A DNA stretch of 64,000 nt, taken from positions 17,076,455-17,140,454 of the forward strand of contig OY741266.1 in NCBI GenBank assembly GCA_963514095.1, read 5' to 3'. The notes under the pieces were generated by a model that saw only the letters and a program-made list of their open reading frames with translations, did no database searches and had not been told where the DNA came from. The translations under genes were made by a program, and so were the position numbers. Shown here piece after piece: positions 44,907 to 56,653 of this stretch; the stretch's first letter is position 1, and each line of letters starts with the position of its first letter. The stretch comes from Eutrigla gurnardus (Eukaryota; Chordata; Actinopteri; Perciformes; Triglidae).

Positions 44907-47099
44907 CGGCTCTGGCTGAAGGTCAGAGGGCATGCCAGTGGAGGTGGTGCTCAGAAACTGCATCCATGTCAGCCATTGTGTGTCAGAGCAGCTGCTGGGC
45001 CCCATCAGGAATGCTGGGAGCAGAGAGAAGCAGGAAAAAAAACTGTCTGGGCACGCTGTAGTCTTGTAGTTTTATCTCTAACTGTGTAAGAATTGTTGAT
45101 TTTAAATTAGCATATATATACACACACTCATATACACACACACACACCTTTTTTTCTCTAAAACATGCACACTTCTGACAGCTGATGATCTTCAATAATG
45201 GAATTTATCCTAAAAGGAGATTCATATGAGGCCTGTGTGCCACCTGTGTTTATCAGAAATGTTAACTTTTCTGCTGCCAAAATAGCTGCTCAATGTCACC
45301 TCCTGGTGGACTAAGGGGTTCATATCATGCATAATTGAGGTAGAGCTGAGGAAGCAGAGGGGTGTAATAAAAAAAGTACAAATTTTATTATTTTTTTTTT
45401 CATCTTTACAAAGGCCTGTTTACCCAAGTTTTTATAAACAAAATATAACAGCTTCTCATCGACCTGGACTGATGGGTAAAACGACAAAAACAAAAATCAC
45501 AAAAATATATATAAAAAAATGCTTGTCACCAAAAACAGAAAACCGGACAAAAAAAAAAAAAAAAAAAAGACAGATGAAAAGACAAGAAAAGCAGAACACA
45601 ATAAACAGCTGTAAAGTGTCACAGCACAGAGTTTACGAAAAAATAAATGCCAAAAAAATAATTCTTCCTCATCATCGATTCAGGCAGTACAGAACAGCAA
45701 GTGCTTCATATCAAATATCTCAAATTCCACCAAAAGACAGCAGTGCTGCAACACAATGTACAGAAACGTTTCAGGGGGGAAAAGGGTTCCGCTGACCAAT
45801 CAGACCTCGGCCTGTGGATTACCATTTGTCAACAAAAACACCAAACCCTTAAGCAAAGTTTCACAAAGAAAATATGAAAATGTCCCACCGTGTTTGACGT
45901 GAGAAATACTAATCTAACCAGATATAAAACTGATGTCAGTTAGTGAATAGTGCCCACACATCTCACACAAGACGTTTTACACTGAATGCATCAGTCACAT
46001 GTTCATGGAAAAAAAGGAAACCTGCGTTAAAAAAAAGAAAAAGAAAAGTCAAGCCTGCTTTAGACAAGAGAAAACAGCAATTAGTAACATGCATTCAATT
46101 GGCAACAGAACATATAAGAGATCAATAGACAGATACAAATCCAAATAAAAGGAATGTTTACAGCATCAAGTCAGCGTATCAAATTGATATAACAGGAGAG
46201 AGGCTCCAAACGGGGGTATCCAGTCAAATTCCAGAGGAACTATAAGCAACGCAACATGAGGTGGACAGACTTGGTGTGTTTAAGAGAGAGAAAGCGAAAG
46301 AGAGAGCGAGAGAGAGAGACTCTTTGTGGAATCTAACGCACTGAAAAACGTACATGGAACCACGGAGCGGCCTAGTTTTCTAACTAAAGCAGCCGATCTT
46401 CTAGAGTTCTCTTTGATTCATTATTTTCCAAAATTACGTTTGTTTTGGGGGTCGGAGTTCAGTAAGATGTGACCAACCTACATTTTCAGCAAATATCACA
46501 ATGAGATAACACAAAATCTGCTGTCATTTGTAACCAGACACAACTCCCTCCCCCTACTCTCCGAGCGATGTGTAAATGACTCGTATCATTTCACAAAGGA
46601 TTTCGGACATGTAATAAAAACATGACCAGATGTGAAGTTACGCAGAGGTTACGGGACTCGGCTCGCCGCTGGATGACAAAGAGCACCTTGCAAGCTGAGA
46701 CTACATTCTGTGATACGAGCATGTTACGTTTCATACATGCTGTATACTGTAGGTGTAATGTACACACCCATCAACGGTGCATAGATAACTTCACCTCATG
46801 TATAAATGACACCAACAAATGGACTGATGATGGAATTGCATAAATACCAAAAACTAGTGCATAGTCACTGAAATCAACAAACCAAGACCAGAAGATAGAC
46901 CGGAAGTCTTTGGAGGAAAACCGGAAGCCTTTGTGTAAATGGAGCTCGTGAATCACGTCAATCTGATTCACCGTTCCATATTTTCATATGCAAGGACGAA
47001 GTTTGATTAAGTACAACCGTCTTGGGATCGACTGAATATTAACAGCAGCCACTAAAATTCTGTTTGTTTTCTGGTAATGAACCAACATTTGGTTGCTTG

Positions 47100-47105
47100 T
47101 TTATT
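47100..47105 (-). terminator. tfap4: Candidate tfap4 polyadenylation signal
   Basis: AATAAA on the minus strand, 992 bases past the tfap4 stop. A second candidate is at 45384-45389. Which is used cannot be told from sequence alone. Confidence 0.3.
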
Positions 47106-48096
47106 TCATCGTTTGTTACGTTGGGAGTGCGACAACCACTGCCAGTAGATAAGAAATGACAAAATTGAATTCAGATTTTCAGAATTCATCTCAAGGCCTC
47201 CGGGTTTCTGAGAAAACCTGACAAACCTCCAATGTTAAGTTGTTAATCTCAATATAACATAATGTTCACCTTCGACATTCAGTAACCCTGACAGGAAAAA
47301 AAAAAAAACTTAACAAAAACACGGAAAACATTTAAACCAAAAGACGATTCATTGTTCAACAGCTTATTTTTAAGGGCTTATTTAGATATGAAAAACAACC
47401 TTTCAAGTAAATCAGACAGAATTTCATTCAACATCTATCCTCAAATTAACTTTGCAATTAATTTAGAATTTGTTCCTACCTTTTTAATTTAGAAATGCCT
47501 TCTGTTGTAGTTTTAAGTTGGGTTTTGTGGCCACTGGCAATAGATTATCACCCAGCCAAGCAGGAAACGAGGAGAAACAAACCAATTAAGACTAGGGAAG
47601 AAATAACTGCAACTCCATATCCCTTTTCAGATTCAAGAGCTGCTTATTTGTGTCATTACATTCAACTCTCCACTATACTGGTTCCATCAGTTTGTAGCAC
47701 ACACAGTCAGCGTGCCGGTGACAGCAGTGACTGTGATACTGCGAGTGTACGTAGAGCACATAAACGCGTGTGAAGGACGGACCGATGCTGAGAGCTTTGT
47801 TACACGAGGAGACCCTCAAGTTTTCAAGTAGCCACAGACCGGCTCTGACACTGAAAAACAGCCTCTAGAAATCCCTCAGGGCCTCCTCTGCACACTGACC
47901 ATTTTATGTTTTCAATCTTCAGAGACTTTACAGTACAAGACTGACACAGAGCTTAACCACTGGATTTAGGTTTGGATAATGCCAAAGAAAGATTTTTTAA
48001 AAGTAGTCAAGCTCCTGGAGGGAATCTTACAGTGAGTAGGTATTTTTATGTGTTTGTGTGTGTATGTGAGTTCATGGGGAAGGGGAGGGGGGGGGG

Positions 48097-48252
48097 TCAG
48101 TTCATCGAACAGTCCTCGCCCTCTGTGTCGGTGTCTGTGTCCGAGCAGGCGGTGTCCATGGCGACGTGAGCGGGGCTGACGATGACGGCTCGTCTCTGCT
48201 CCTCCTCGGCACTCGCTCTCCTCTCTTGAGCGCGTTCGATGTGCTGGATGGC
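48097..48252 (-). CDS. tfap4: tfap4 coding exon 7 and stop
   Basis: 51 codons and the stop, AIQHIERAQERRASAEEEQR then RAVIVSPAHV and an acidic tail TDTDTEGEDCSMN. Acceptor GCTTTCAG|GCCATC. Confidence 0.95.
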   Translation of the reverse strand, partial: AIQHIERAQERRASAEEEQRRAVIVSPAHVAMDTACSDTDTDTEGEDCSMN

Positions 48253-51200
48253 CTGAAAGCAGAGGGTTGAGGAAACAAAAAAACTTGAGACCGGCGACTT
48301 AGAACTCACTCAACCAGGATTCTCCACGCAAAGTAAAACAAACTCCTACCTGCACAATAGTGTCCAGGTTCTGTCTGGATGTGGACACGGTGCTGGTCTG
48401 GACAGAAGGGCTCATGGTCACCACGGTGACGTGATGGGGGGGCTGCTGGGTTAGTGTCGGGGCCGGAACAATGACCGTCGGGTGGTGGGTTGGGGCAGGA
48501 GGAGTGGGAGGAGCCAGCACCTGTAGGACAGACAAACTATTACTACCTCTGTAGTTACTTTTAATGTTGAGTGCTGCACGACTTATAGCGATTTAAAGGG
48601 CCAGAATGCTTCACTTCACAGCCTTTTGTGCAAACTGCGGAAATGTCTACTCTATTTTCGGCGGGTGCGTGTCTCTGACCTGTGGACTGTGTGGTTGTCT
48701 GTCGGCTGCGTGGATCTGCTGCAGCCGTAACAGAGTCTGGCTCTGGATCAGCGCCTGCTCCTCCTCCACCTGCTGAGTGATCACCTTCAGACGCTCTGGC
48801 TGCAGCTGAGTGTTCAGAGAGCGGACCTGCACACAAACAGAAAGAGCATGCAGGTTAGCATGCAGGCAAATTACAGTAAGGCAACTCCAAATATAGCCAC
48901 TGCCTTCACATTACCGTGGAAGTTTAGTATCGAAATCACAATTATATAAAAGAAACCATGAATGCTTATGTGTGTAATTGGCTTGATTTTAAGTCACTGC
49001 ATCTCCCGACATAACACCACAGTTAGGGGGACTGTTGATGGTTTGAATCCCTGCTCTCTCAGACACCGTGATGCAAAACTCCACCCTGAGTGGAGTTATC
49101 TTTAATATGAAAGTCTTGATCGATATATCTTCATTGATAGATACTGTATATATGAGTATGTATGTTTAATGGTGTCAGAGTGGCTTCATGACACCATTAA
49201 TGCCTGTTAATTGTAGAATAGCCAAAGCAATATTTGTTTCCAATTTCCTTATTAGACATTTTATGCAATATTTGCTTTTCTATTGTACTATATTATGCAG
49301 TATTGTGTTCAAAAGTCATTAAACAAAAGTACTGGATTACTGCCCAGCTATATCTCAACCCTACATCTCCCCTGTGGTTAACTTTTCTCTTTCACTGTCT
49401 AAGTTTGTTTGTCTCCACCACCTGTTCAGTCCCCATTGTCTTAACCTGCTGTTCAGGTAGATCCAGGATGTGAGTTTATCAAGAACTGGCCAGTAAATCT
49501 GCAAACACCACCAGCCACCACCTTGTTAAGGCCACTGATAATCCTGATAAAGGACCACAATACTGACACCCTTGCTGAATTGAGCGTGCTTCTGCTCCTG
49601 GCGAGTCCAGGCTTACGTATCCGTCTGAATCTAACTTTGCTTGAAGTCGATAGGATAAACTTAATGCCTGTGTTTTAAGAGTGGAGGGGAGCAAGTAGAA
49701 AGAGAAAGTTAAAAAACAGAACTAGCCTAAGATGCCATATATGTCAAATTAATTTGTTCATTAACAAATTCAGAACTATTATTCAGCAAAAGAGGGGCTA
49801 TTAAGAGAATGATTTAGAGATGTCTGCGAAATTCTTCAATATAGACACGGGTCTTGACTGGGAAGATTTGTGTAAATGTGTTAAATTTTAAAAGGTAGAA
49901 GATTCTCAATGTAATGTAAAGAGGTGGCAGACACAAACGAGGAAGGCTGGAGAAGGTTAGAGAAGAGGGACCATGATACGGCAACAAAGACGCCATGAAA
50001 GAAGGAGCTATGCCAGAGTCTAAGCCCGTAGCAGTACGACGGGGGCCAATGAGACATTTGGTAGTTTAACCGATTTAGAACAGCCTCGATGGCAGCGCCA
50101 ATGATTCTCGTCTTCATCAGTCTCTGTTGTTGTTGTTATTATAACTCCTCAGTTCCACAGACAGCTGACAACGCTTGACAGCAGGGTGACAATGACGTTC
50201 GTCCCACCCATGACGTTGATTGGCTAATTGTTAGTCCTCCCGTGGTTTGATGATAATAATAATAAAAAAAGCCAGACAAATCAGTTGATGTTAAATACTG
50301 TGGAGTGGGTGGATACCAATGCCTGGACCCAGGCAAAGCATCTGATTATACAAAACGGTTTTAAAAAAATACGTTTTACCACTGAAATCAATGTCGAGAA
50401 CGTTTTCGGATAAAATAAACACAGCGACGATCAGGGAGATGTCCTTTTGTCTCACCTGCTCCTCCAGCTGCATACGAGCCGAGCGTTCTTTGTCCAGTTG
50501 CTGTCGCAGCTCTAACATCTCCCTCCTCACCTCCTCCACTTTCTCCTCCTCCAGCGTGTCTGGAGACCCAATCCCTTCATCCTTCTCCTCTGCTCGCCTC
50601 CTCTTCGGTGACGAGCCGCTGAACTCCTGGAATGACAAAGAGGTCACATAAGATTAAATGTAAAACATTACATTAAATAAAAACGTGTACGTCAGTGAAG
50701 CATTCCACCTTTTTTTTTTAAAAACAACACAAGCTGCTTGTGTCGATCCATACAAATGAAAAACAAAATGCCAGGTGGACCAACAGCGTGCTTAATAAAG
50801 GAAACGGGTAAACACATTTCTCACGTGGCAGTACGGAGAAAGTACTACACTGTCTGTGCCAACACGTGCAAGCTGTCCAAATATGACATTTTGGACAGTT
50901 TGGCTGAATGATACTTGCATAGGTTACAATAACCACACATGTCAAATAATGCCCACATTATATGTATGCCCTTCTGCTAGAATTCCGAAAGTGATCTGTT
51001 TATTTTTGTTTCTAAATGTATTTTCGTGCGCAGAGAAAAAAAATGCAAAGCAGAGATCTCATTGCAGTCGTTCACTGTAACTGTAACTAAAATCCAAAAT
51101 CATCCCAAATATTAATTCTCATCCACCCCGATCCTACTCAACTTCAGCCGCAGAATGACAGAACAACTTTAAGTTTGAACGTGCACCACATTACCGTACT

Positions 51201-54085
51201 CTACATAACAAGCCACACGCATTACCTAGTGACGCACATTCTACAGAACAGGGATCATTTCTGGAGGAAAGCATGTGGCTCTATGGATCACAACAAACAC
51301 GTCTATACCTCTTCTATAATATACTAAAAGGAAGGGAAAGCTATGGAGGCCTGAAAGATAGGAAACCATACATCTTGACATAGTGGACTGTTAGTGGTAA
51401 TGTAAGGTATAAAAGTTCTATATAAAATGGCGTTGACATATTTGTTATGAAAAACAATGGCATGGGCTATTACCTGGATGAAGCGTTTGAGCTGGTTGTT
51501 CTGTGCCAGCAGCTGTGTCTTTTCCTGCTCCAAGGCAAAGATGTAGTCTGACGTCTGCTGCAAGATGGCCGCCTGGCAGACATGAACCGACGAAAAGTGA
51601 GACACGGGAAGAGCGCATGGGCAACATAACTCAACATTCACACAAAACGGTTGCACACAGATGGGCCCAAATTGCATTTTGTGCTGTAAAATCAAACAAT
51701 CGGCCCAATCATTTAAAGCTCAATCACACTTTGTCAACATCAGAGTCTTCACAAGAGAGTTTTCTGCACCTTGCTGAGTTTTTCTCCGTCTGTGTGGGGC
51801 AGGAGTGTTTTTAGAGACTGGAAGCCAGCATTGATGCTCTGCATGCGCCGGCGTTCGTTGCTGTTGGCAATCTCCCGCCGGATTCGTCTCTCCTGGTCCT
51901 GGGCAGTCTCCGGACTGAGGGGAATGTTGGCCAGGCTAAGGGAGCAAGGTCAAAGAGAGACGATCATTATTCTGTCCGTAAGGGCTTTGTGTCCAATGAC
52001 AAGGCTCCCTTCAGACGCACAATTCATCCTTCTTAGTCTGGTCTTAGGTTATATATAAAAAAGACGGAAGTTTTATATTTGCACAATCAGCGAACAACAC
52101 ACACCTCTTGAATGCATCTGCTCTTCTGGGCCAAAGTTTAAATAAACAGCAACGATACAATTAGCGATGAGCTGATCTCTGACACGGGGACCTTAAACCT
52201 TTAACCTGGCACCCTTTAAAGCCTTTAGAATCGACCCTACTACATTCCTCAGTCTAGCTGCTCGCTGATCTTTGAGTTTGGTGAGCCCGTTTACTCGAAA
52301 GGGCGGGTGGTAATACTGAACCGATTATGCTGCCAAGAGGACAACAACCTGAAGAGCCAGATCTGGGATGTTTATGAAAATGTAAGAGGTCAGACAGAGG
52401 TCACGGCCCACATGGCTCTACATAGTTATTTTCAACAAAGGATGAGTGTGTGTGTGTGACCATACTCTAATGCTCAGAGTTGAAGATAGTCTGATTTGAT
52501 TTCAAACTGTGTTTACAAGGCAGAGCACAAACCGAAATAAAGAGCTGTGAAAACAAACCAAAAGAAAGAGCTTGATGATCTCATGATGTGTGCAGTTTCT
52601 TAATTTCATGCTTATTTTGAAACAACATCTTGAATATATCGTTTATCTACTGGCTTGATTTGATCCATTTGGATTAAATTATTCATATATTCAATAGTGA
52701 TTTAGTGTACAAATGATTCATTTGAGATGTTAACAAGGCCTTTGAAGAATATAATGAGGGCACGTTGTCCGCAGCTGCTGTCTAACGTACCAAACGTGTC
52801 TGGTGAAACAATTACCTGCATAATAAAACACAGTCTTGTAAATGTCAATCAAAGACCGACTTCCTTCCGTTGTAATCACGCGAGAAAATCAAATAGTGCA
52901 TCCAACTTAATGTATTACAGACCCGAGTAGTTACGATCATGTACGTTCAGCATGGCAGCAATATTTACTATTACCAATCGATCCGATCCCGGTCAGAGGA
53001 CCGAGTACGTGTTTACCAACCAGCCGGAACGTGTCGGTGTTGTTAAAGTTTACAGAGATGAAATCAGCTGTTGTTGCCAGGAGCTGCGGACCTCCAACAT
53101 GGCCGCCGGAGGGCGCGTCGGGTAGTCTGGACGGTAGCAACAGTGAAATGTGACTCCGCCAGCAGCAGCAGCAGCTGCAGCAGGCCCCCTGGCATGGAGA
53201 ACAATGCTTTCTACCGTTAGCACCTAGCGAGCACGTACTCTTTCGTCTGCCGCTAAACGATGCAGATGCTCGGCCACCGTTACAATATATAAGACGACGT
53301 GTTTCAGTTCAACAACATAGCACATACGGGTTACGACGAGTCTGCACACACAACGCGCTCACGAAACGAGCGAGTTGTGGACAGCTAACACGTTAGCCGT
53401 GCTAAGCTAATTTTAGCACACGACGCAACCATGGCTACTGCGCAGAGTGTTATTCAACGTCGCACATAGCGTAGCCTAAGCCCCGAATTCAAGAGTCCAA
53501 GTTTGGCACATCAACAAAGAAATTATGATTACAAGTGCTTCAGCTAAAATAGTTACGGGAGTGAGAAACTATGTCCTTACAAACATGTGATTTTGGTGTG
53601 TAGCAGCGAGGCGGCGGGGAACACGTTAACTACCACGTGGTTGGCGTTCAACTGGGAGCAAATTTATCGATTTCATGTCGCTTATTTACATATTTCTGAG
53701 CCGAAGGACTGCAAACGCGCCCTCTGGGTTACTACATGTATTTAGACCAAGCGGCGTAGTAACAACAGGTTAAAATATCCCCCGTATCCTCAGCAACGAG
53801 CTGCAGCCTCTGGCCAGCAAGCTGCTAATTTCTACGACCACGCTCCTGCTTGCCAAGACATCGCTGCGAAGCTAGCAGCTAGCATGCTAAGTGAAGTGAG
53901 GCTGCATCTCTCACACACACATACACACCGCAGCGACACGAGGGGGGATTTGCGCGAACAGTTTCGCATCAACAAGAAAAATAGCTAGCTACACACCTGC
54001 AGAGACCCCCAATAACATCCTTCTCCGTCTTCTTGAAGTGCTGTAAGGACGGTATCTTGTCTGTCGGCATCATGAAATATTCCAT
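48097..54085 (-). CDS. tfap4: Transcription factor AP-4
   Basis: A bHLH-leucine-zipper DNA-binding protein that binds CAGCTG E-boxes as a homodimer in the nucleus. Seven coding exons: 53997-54085, 51770-51935, 51474-51572, 50456-50626, 48680-48826, 48350-48520 and 48097-48252, all GT/AG and in frame, giving 332 residues (human 338). The N-terminus MEYFMMPTDKIPSLQHF, the basic region NSNERRRMQ, the two zippers and THHPTVIVPAP are strongly conserved with mammalian TFAP4. The glutamine-rich segment of mammals is reduced. The C-terminus ends in an acidic, Ser/Thr/Asp-rich tail. Confidence 0.97.
48350..48520 (-). CDS. tfap4: tfap4 coding exon 6
   Basis: 57 codons, VLAPPTPPAPTHHPTVIVPA through SVSTSRQNLDTIVQ-type sequence (here TVSTSRQNLDTIVQ). 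Proline-rich presumptive regulatory region, conserved with mammals. Acceptor CCTACAG|GTGCTG and donor GTGCAG|GTAGGA. Confidence 0.95.
48680..48826 (-). CDS. tfap4: tfap4 coding exon 5: second zipper
   Basis: 49 codons, VRSLNTQLQPERLKVITQQV then a short Gln-containing coil ending RQPHSPQ. Mammalian TFAP4 has a longer Gln-rich stretch here. Acceptor GTGTGCAG|GTCCGC and donor CCACAG|GTCAGA. Confidence 0.93.
48827..50455. other. tfap4: tfap4 intron 4
   Basis: 1.6 kb intron. Contains a perfect 12-bp hairpin with TTAA ends at 49166-49200. No other feature recognised. Confidence 0.6.
49166..49200. repeat. Perfect 12-bp hairpin with TTAA ends
   Basis: TTAATGGTGTCA at 49166-49177 and its exact reverse complement at 49189-49200, with an 11-base loop, in tfap4 intron 4. 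Confidence 0.95.
50456..50626 (-). CDS. tfap4: tfap4 coding exon 4
   Basis: 57 codons, EFSGSSPKRRRAEEKDEGIG then the coiled coil REMLELRQQLDKERSARMQL. KRRR may act as a nuclear signal. Acceptor TCATTCCAG|GAGTTC and donor GAGCAG|GTGAGA. Confidence 0.97.
50627..51473. other. tfap4: tfap4 intron 3
   Basis: 847 bases with no repeat, RNA gene or reading frame recognised. Confidence 0.6.
51474..51572 (-). CDS. tfap4: tfap4 coding exon 3: helix 2 and first zipper
   Basis: 33 codons in phase 0, AAILQQTSDYIFALEQEKTQ then LLAQNNQLKRFIQ. Helix 2 runs straight into the first leucine zipper. Acceptor GTCTGCCAG|GCGGCC and donor ATCCAG|GTAATA. Confidence 0.97.
51770..51935 (-). CDS. tfap4: tfap4 coding exon 2: basic region and helix 1
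   Basis: Codes SLANIPLSPETAQDQERRIR through GEKLSK, including the DNA-contacting basic region with Glu57 and Arg60 (NERRR), helix 1 and the loop. Acceptor CCCTTAG|CCTGGC and donor AGCAAG|GTGCAG. Confidence 0.97.
51936..53996. other. tfap4: tfap4 intron 1 with CpG-rich right half
   Basis: 2.1 kb. The right half (about 53000-53990) is CpG-rich and contains a CAG-type run near 53160-53183 and several GCTAGC/GCTAA motifs; it probably belongs to the tfap4 CpG island. The left half shows nothing notable. Confidence 0.5.
53997..54085 (-). CDS. tfap4: tfap4 coding exon 1
   Basis: 29 codons plus two bases; the ATG at 54085 begins MEYFMMPTDK and the exon ends EKDVIGGLC, as in mammals. Donor CTGCAG|GTGTGT. 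An in-frame TAG lies about 150 bases upstream and no ATG lies between, so the start is clear. Confidence 0.95.
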
Positions 54086-54650
54086 GCTTTCAAAAGCCAC
54101 CTTCTGTAGTCCGTGTTTCTGTTTTTTTCCTTCTTCTTCTTCTTCTTCTTCCTCAACCGCCGTCCTTGTTAAACAATAATGATGCACGTTGTTGTTGTTT
54201 AGCAACGAGCTCTGGCTGTATTCCTCAATGGCGCATGTCTAAAATACGCCTTAAAAAATCTGCCAATCTGAAGAATAGACTCAGAAAAATAAAAGTAAGT
54301 TCAGTCTGTGTTGCTCTCCACAGCTGATGGGGTTCCCTCCAATGTGTGTGTGTGACTCCTTGCCTCCGCCTACTACGTGTCCGTGTGTGTGTGTGCGTGT
54401 GTCTGCTGCCTCCGCCTACTGTGTGTGTGTGTGTGCGTGCGCGCGTGTGTGTGCGTGCAGCTGATCTGTGTGAGGCGGGAAACAGCTGGTTGGAATCAGA
54501 GCCCGTTTTCCGGAAAGCAGAACAAACAGAGCAGAAAAGAGAGTCACTCTGTGTAACTGCAGCGCGGCGAGCAAAGCCTCTCAGAGAAAACGAACAAATA
54601 GTAGAAGCATCACCAGCAACGGTGGATCACCCGTGGGTTAGATAGTTCTC
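54086..54650 (-). promoter_or_regulatory. tfap4: tfap4 5' UTR and promoter region
   Basis: Starts with the 5' UTR, which carries a GAA repeat (plus-strand TTC, 54129-54152). Further upstream are three CAGCTG E-boxes (54321-54326, 54458-54463, 54483-54488), the AP-4 core site, and a duplicated CTGCCTCCGCCTACT-like block at about 54358 and 54406 with GT-rich spacers. The transcription start is not resolvable by eye. Confidence 0.5.
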
Positions 54651-56566
54651 TAGTTACCTTACATTAAAGATGTTCTCATTATGGTGAATTGTATTGTCAT
54701 GCAGGTCTTGGTAATCCTTGAAACCTTTTCTTTATATTGCAGGAAACTGGACTTGCTAACTGAATAATGATATGTATATATATATATATATATATGTCAT
54801 ATATTTAGTAAACGAAAATAAAATAGTCATTTTCATGATGAAAATCATAATTAAAAAACACACTTCTTCTGTTATTTTAACTGTATAAAAATACAGTTTA
54901 ATAAGACAAGAAGACCCTGACTATATGTCAGACACAAGCATCCAGACATCCAATGAATAAGACATATTTCTGTATGTAATCTACTATAATATAATACTAA
55001 GCAGCACTAAATCTCCATGGTCCATGAGGAAACAACCATTACAAGTTATTTACAAAGTTGTAAAGTAAATAATTGACAGGACATACGGATGGTTTCACCT
55101 ACCAAGTTGGATAACAGTCAACTATGCAGGGAGATTATGACGTAAAAGTAAATGTATACATAACGTATCCAGTAAATAGTCCAACGTGGCACAGCAGGTG
55201 GCAGTAATGCACCGTTAGTTTCCAACTATTGAATAGAAAAGCAGAATGCTGCATTTACATGGAAAACATGAGTCAAAATGGTAGAGCTGTAAGCATGTAG
55301 ATCTGTATAAATAAAGTAGCTTTGAATAGCTGTATAATAAGGAGAGGGTGGAATAAAATTGCATATTATGGAATAATGGAAAATGATAAAGCTTATGGAT
55401 CCATAATTGACGATAAAATGATTGTGTTCGGTTGTCAAACGTTATGAGCAAATACCAGAGTTACATTTATACAAGTTATATTCTCAAGATGTATATCAAA
55501 CTAGTCTTATATTCTCAAATGTGCCTCAAATAGAGAGTAGAGTCAAATCACCACATACAGTAGTGTTTCTTAGGTTTTTTATTTTTTCTGTGCAATAAAA
55601 GTTTGCAATACAGACCATAAAACAACAAAACATAACTTTAAATATTGTACAATGTCAAAGATAAATATTTGGTCCTTATTATGCCTGATAGTTAAAAAAG
55701 GCAGATCATCTCCCCTTTTCCCCAATATATCGCAAGTATGACTAACACTAACCCAAATGTACAACCATTCACCTTAAAATAGGATATATTATGTATTTTT
55801 TGAGGGGAATAATACAAACCTGTAGTGTTAGGGTACTCTTCATATAAGAAATACACCATATCCGACATTTTTATATTAGCGTATCTAGTGAGTTCAGTTA
55901 CACATCTGCAGCAGAGGTCATCAACCAATGCTGAACATCACAGCTCTGCTTAAGCTATTCTTAATGATTCAAATGATTAAAAGATGTGCATCACTCAAGG
56001 GTATCAGGTAACATACAACAGAGCCAGTAGCACACATCGTAAATAGTAAGCGCATCTTTGTGATCTAATATAGCATTTCTTTTGTATATAATTCGTCTAA
56101 GTTTTGAAATTGAGAATGAAGTCGGGTTTACCGCTGCAGATGAGTAGCCCCAAACAGCAGATACTCTAAAGATTTGTAGATTCATGACATCTTTAACCCT
56201 GTAACTCCATTAAAAGCTGGACACTCTGAAGATATAAGACAGCATCATTACAAATATGGGCCTTCCCTTTGGCAAATACACATTTAGAATAAGCACAGAC
56301 TTGACCTGATAGGCGAGTAAAAAGGAATGCAAGAGAAAACTCTGAAGCATGATTGTCAATCCCATGTAGAAGGGTCACGCACCCATGTTTGACCTTCAAA
56401 TAAACAGTAACGATAAATAATTTCCACTTGAAGTCTTATATTATAAGCCTACAGTGTACATGTAGGCACGATTATCCTTCATCCGTACCATGATGCAAAA
56501 TGTCATGTCAAATGGACTTAGTAAAACCCACAAGTCTGATAATGCAGCTTTGTCAAAGTTCAAACG
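54651..56566. other. Intergenic, tfap4 upstream to mvb12a 3' UTR
   Basis: AT-rich sequence with a (TA)n run at about 54774-54795. A minus-strand AATAAA at 55578-55583 is a plausible mvb12a polyadenylation signal, which would give a 3' UTR of about 1 kb. No other gene seen. Confidence 0.5.
55578..55583 (-). terminator. mvb12a: Candidate mvb12a polyadenylation signal
   Basis: AATAAA on the minus strand about 985 bases after the mvb12a stop codon. Usage is inferred, not shown. Confidence 0.35.
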
Positions 56567-56653
56567 TCACTGAGCTGATGGGGCGCCTCCTCCTCCTGCT
56601 GATGGTCTGGTTCTCTTGCTGGCAGATTCCTCGACGGCAAAAGTGTAGTTATA
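56567..56653 (-). CDS. mvb12a: mvb12a coding exon 9 and stop
   Basis: 28 codons and the stop, YNYTFAVEESASKRTRPSAG then GGGAPSAQ. YxYxFxVExxA closes the UMA domain. Acceptor GTTTTTTCAG|TATAAC. Confidence 0.93.
   Translation of the reverse strand, partial: YNYTFAVEESASKRTRPSAGGGGAPSAQ

Larger units (their letters stand above)
44862..48096. other. srl promoter and probable tfap4 3' UTR
   Basis: No other coding gene. The left 0.5 kb is srl upstream sequence. Minus-strand AATAAA signals at 47100-47105 and 45384-45389 are candidate tfap4 polyadenylation signals, giving a 3' UTR of about 1.0 or 2.7 kb. There is an A run of about 20 near 45549-45568 and a GA-rich patch near 46285-46320. Confidence 0.45.

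Noticed and set aside
53099..53125. Plus-strand ATGGCCGCCGGAGGG in CpG-rich DNA, like a gene start
   Set aside because: It stops after eight codons and shows no donor; more likely a YY1-type motif or chance in the tfap4 CpG island.
54086..54205. N-terminal extension of tfap4 through the GAA repeat
   Set aside because: The frame is open but has only non-ATG starts; conserved TFAP4 proteins start at MEYFM.
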